A stretch of 7,954 nt of DNA, taken from NCBI GenBank assembly GCA_902465465.1, contig CABQNF010000041.1:1-7954 (forward strand), in the 5' to 3' direction. The translations under genes were made by a program, and so were the position numbers. Source of the DNA: an uncultured Collinsella sp. GTDB lineage: Bacteria > Actinomycetota > Coriobacteriia > Coriobacteriales > Coriobacteriaceae. This document shows, one piece after another, positions 6,541 to 7,954 of this stretch; within the stretch, counting starts at the first letter, position 1; each line of letters starts with the position of its first letter. The notes under the pieces are model-generated. The model saw only the letters and a program-made list of their open reading frames with translations. It did no database searches and was not told the DNA's origin.

Positions 6541-6990
6541 ATGAACGCAACGAATATGGTCCAGGGAAACCTCGCCCTTAAGCTCGAGACGCCTGCAGAA
6601 CCCACTTTTACGGTTGTTCAGGGTGGCCGCTCCGGCTTTCAGCCTTTGACCGTAAATCCTGCTTGCAATCAGCAGGCTGCAGTCGCGCCGGCCCGCGTTG
6701 CCCTGAAGGTTCCGACGATTGTTGCCGTCGCCGTTGCGCTCACGCTCTTTTTTGTCCTCGCTATGTCGGTCTTTAGCGCTCGTCACGCCGCGTATGCCGA
6801 GTCCGTTTCCAACGTTACCTACGAGACCATTCGCGTTCAGCCTGGTGATTCTCTTTGGTCGCTTGCCGAGGAATATCCAATCGAAGGCCTTTCCACGCAA
6901 GAGACTTCCGACATGATCCGTAACGTCAATCATCTGGAGCATGGTTCGCTCGCCGCCGGTGCGCATCTTAAGGTTCCTGCTCGTTCGTAA
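6541..6990 (+). CDS. Single-pass membrane LysM protein, putative SOS cell-division inhibitor (YneA/DivS-like position)
   Basis: This 149-residue protein has a cytoplasmic-type N-terminal tail of about 56 residues. One hydrophobic helix follows (about 57-79, VPTIVAVAVALTLFFVLAMS), then an extracytoplasmic C-terminal LysM domain (about 93-148, starting YETIRVQPGDSLWSLAEEY). LysM binds peptidoglycan. An AYA-E sequence just after the helix could be a signal-peptidase site. Divergent from lexA, with LexA boxes in its promoter and nrdR after it, it occupies the place of SOS-induced LysM or membrane division inhibitors: YneA in Bacillus, DivS in Corynebacterium and Rv2719c in Mycobacterium. Topology and domain are visible; the inhibitor role is inferred from context. 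AGGAG at 6530-6534 is 6 bases from the ATG at 6541 but 3 from the adjoining ATG at 6538, so I prefer 6541; the longer form adds one Met. Confidence 0.88.
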   Translation: MNATNMVQGNLALKLETPAEPTFTVVQGGRSGFQPLTVNPACNQQAAVAPARVALKVPTIVAVAVALTLFFVLAMSVFSARHAAYAESVSNVTYETIRVQPGDSLWSLAEEYPIEGLSTQETSDMIRNVNHLEHGSLAAGAHLKVPARS

Positions 6991-7003
6991 TCATTATCGC
7001 GCT

Positions 7004-7047
7004 GCGCATGGTACCCTTGTTATCGTTTAAGAGGAGGTACCATGCGC
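7004..7047 (+). promoter_or_regulatory. Inverted repeat enclosing the nrdR Shine-Dalgarno and start codon
   Basis: GCGCATGGTACC (7004-7015) and GGTACCATGCGC (7036-7047) are perfect reverse complements of 12 bases, separated by 20 bases. In the mRNA this would form a stem of 12 pairs, 8 of them G-C. The Shine-Dalgarno AGGAGG (7032-7037) straddles the loop and stem, and the nrdR AUG (7042-7044) is fully inside the stem. The fold would hide the start codon. No U-run follows, so it does not look like an intrinsic terminator. The sequence symmetry is certain; a regulatory role is inference. Confidence 0.6.
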
Positions 7048-7485
7048 TGTCCCAAATGCGGCAAGGCACATACCCGCGTCGTTGATTCCCGTATGCAGGA
7101 GTCAAATAACACCATTAAGCGCCGTCGCGAATGTTGCTCGTGTAACTACCGCTTTACAACGTTCGAGCGATGCGAAGATCCAATCGAGGTTATTAAGTCA
7201 GACGGAACCAAGCAGCAGTTCGATCGCAATAAGCTGCTCGTCGGCTTGATGCGCGCCACCATCAAGCGCGATATCGACACTAAGAAGCTCAATGAGATTA
7301 TCGACGACATCGAGGTCGAGCTGCGTTCTCGCACGCTGACGGCCGTCACGTCGCATGAGTTGGGTGACATGGTGCTCAAACGCTTGGCCAAGATCGACAA
7401 GGTGGCGTACATCCGCTTTGCCTCGGTCTACCGCGATTTCAAAGACGTCGATGAGTTTCTGCAAGAGCTCGACAAGCTAAGGTGA
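7042..7485 (+). CDS. nrdR: Transcriptional regulator NrdR, repressor of ribonucleotide reductase genes
   Basis: NrdR senses ATP/dATP levels and represses ribonucleotide reductase operons at NrdR boxes. The 147-residue protein has the standard layout. A zinc ribbon uses C3, C6, C31 and C34 (MRCPKCG at the N-terminus, CCSCNYRFTTFE at 31-42), and an ATP-cone domain spans about 46-137 (IEVIKSDGTKQQFDRNKL). The RRR at 27-29 and the VDSR motif at 14-17 are also typical. The MRCPxCG beginning fixes the start. It has a full AGGAGG at 7032-7037, but that lies in a strong inverted repeat. No separate promoter is evident in the 51 bases after the LysM gene, so at least part of its transcript may come from the SOS promoter. 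Its stop lies inside the dut Shine-Dalgarno sequence. Confidence 0.97.
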   Translation: MRCPKCGKAHTRVVDSRMQESNNTIKRRRECCSCNYRFTTFERCEDPIEVIKSDGTKQQFDRNKLLVGLMRATIKRDIDTKKLNEIIDDIEVELRSRTLTAVTSHELGDMVLKRLAKIDKVAYIRFASVYRDFKDVDEFLQELDKLR

Positions 7486-7489
7486 TTCC

Positions 7490-7933
7490 ATGTCCAACAT
7501 TACCCTCAACATAAAGCGTCTCGATCCCACCGTCGAGCTTCCCAAATACGCCCATCCCACCGATGCCGGCTTGGATCTGCGCTCCAACGAGGACTGCGTC
7601 CTGAAGCCCTTCGAGCGCCGTCTGGTCTCTACTGGGCTGGCCATCGCCCTGCCTGATGGCTACGCCGGCTTTGTCCAGCCCCGCAGCGGCTTGGCCATCA
7701 AGCAGGGCCTATCTATAGTCAACACGCCGGGCCTCATCGACGCCCACTACCGAGGAGAACTCAAGGTTATCCTCATCAACCTGGATTCCTCCAACAATAT
7801 CCAAATCAACAAAGGCGACCGCATAGCCCAACTCGTCATCCAAGAAGTCCCCACGGTCAACCTCGTAGAAGTAGAAGAACTAGATAAAACCGACCGAGGA
7901 GCCGGCGGTTTCGGTTCTAGCGGCGTCGCTTAG
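7490..7933 (+). CDS. dut: Deoxyuridine 5'-triphosphate nucleotidohydrolase (dUTPase)
   Basis: dUTPase hydrolyses dUTP to dUMP and pyrophosphate, keeping uracil out of DNA and feeding dTMP synthesis. The 147-residue trimeric-type enzyme shows all five motifs in order: DAGLDLRS (25-32), PRSGLA (64-69), GLIDAHYRGE (81-90, catalytic D84 and Y87), RIAQLVI (111-117) and the C-terminal RGAGGFGSSG (136-145). The start is set by AAGGTGA at 7479-7485, only 4 bases upstream, which overlaps the nrdR stop; the two genes are almost certainly cotranslated. Codon choice changes within the gene. Glu and Gln codons all end in G before residue 88 and all end in A after it. No terminator is visible in the 21 bases that follow. 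Confidence 0.97.
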   Translation: MSNITLNIKRLDPTVELPKYAHPTDAGLDLRSNEDCVLKPFERRLVSTGLAIALPDGYAGFVQPRSGLAIKQGLSIVNTPGLIDAHYRGELKVILINLDSSNNIQINKGDRIAQLVIQEVPTVNLVEVEELDKTDRGAGGFGSSGVA

Positions 7934-7954
7934 TCGTTTACGTACTGTCCGCTG

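Noticed and set aside
7934..7954. Terminator after dut
   Set aside because: The 21 bases left in the window show no stem followed by a T-run; any terminator would lie outside.

Overview
The window reads as a compact chromosomal core region of a GC-rich actinobacterium, most likely a Coriobacteriia member such as a Collinsella relative. That placement is my inference. It rests on a SpoVS protein next to miaB combined with the actinobacterial order miaB - miaA - hflX - (divergent) lexA - LysM gene - nrdR, which I recall from Mycobacterium tuberculosis and Corynebacterium. I see no insertion sequence, phage gene, CRISPR array, tRNA or rRNA. No gene-free stretch exceeds 300 bases; the longest is 163 bases between lexA and the LysM gene, and it is packed with regulatory sites.

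Left part (2-5044, + strand): a 5'-truncated GHKL-type ATPase with MutL/MORC-like motifs, then spoVS, miaB, miaA and hflX. Gaps are 16 and 49 bases, followed by two TAATG junctions where the stop and the next start share one base. This looks like a single operon. miaA and miaB act in sequence on the same tRNA base (i6A37, then ms2i6A37), and hflX encodes a ribosome-associated GTPase.

Middle (5029-6377, - strand): lexA and a membrane acyltransferase of the heparan-alpha-glucosaminide N-acetyltransferase (DUF1624) type, also joined by TAATG. The acyltransferase gene converges on hflX, and their coding ends overlap by 16 bases.

Right part (6378-7933, + strand): the lexA/LysM intergenic region carries three LexA boxes repeated at exactly 28-bp steps. 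The middle box fills the spacer of a strong TTGACA-16-GATAAT promoter aimed at the LysM gene. That gene encodes a single-pass membrane LysM protein in the position of the SOS division inhibitors YneA and DivS. It is followed by nrdR and dut. A perfect 12-bp inverted repeat brackets the nrdR Shine-Dalgarno sequence and buries its start codon, which suggests a translational switch. The right half therefore looks like a DNA-damage module: LexA repressor, division checkpoint, control of ribonucleotide reductase, and removal of dUTP.

The observations I rate highest are the nrdR start-codon hairpin, the evenly spaced LexA boxes, the LysM gene as an SOS checkpoint candidate, and the acyltransferase fused to the lexA operon.
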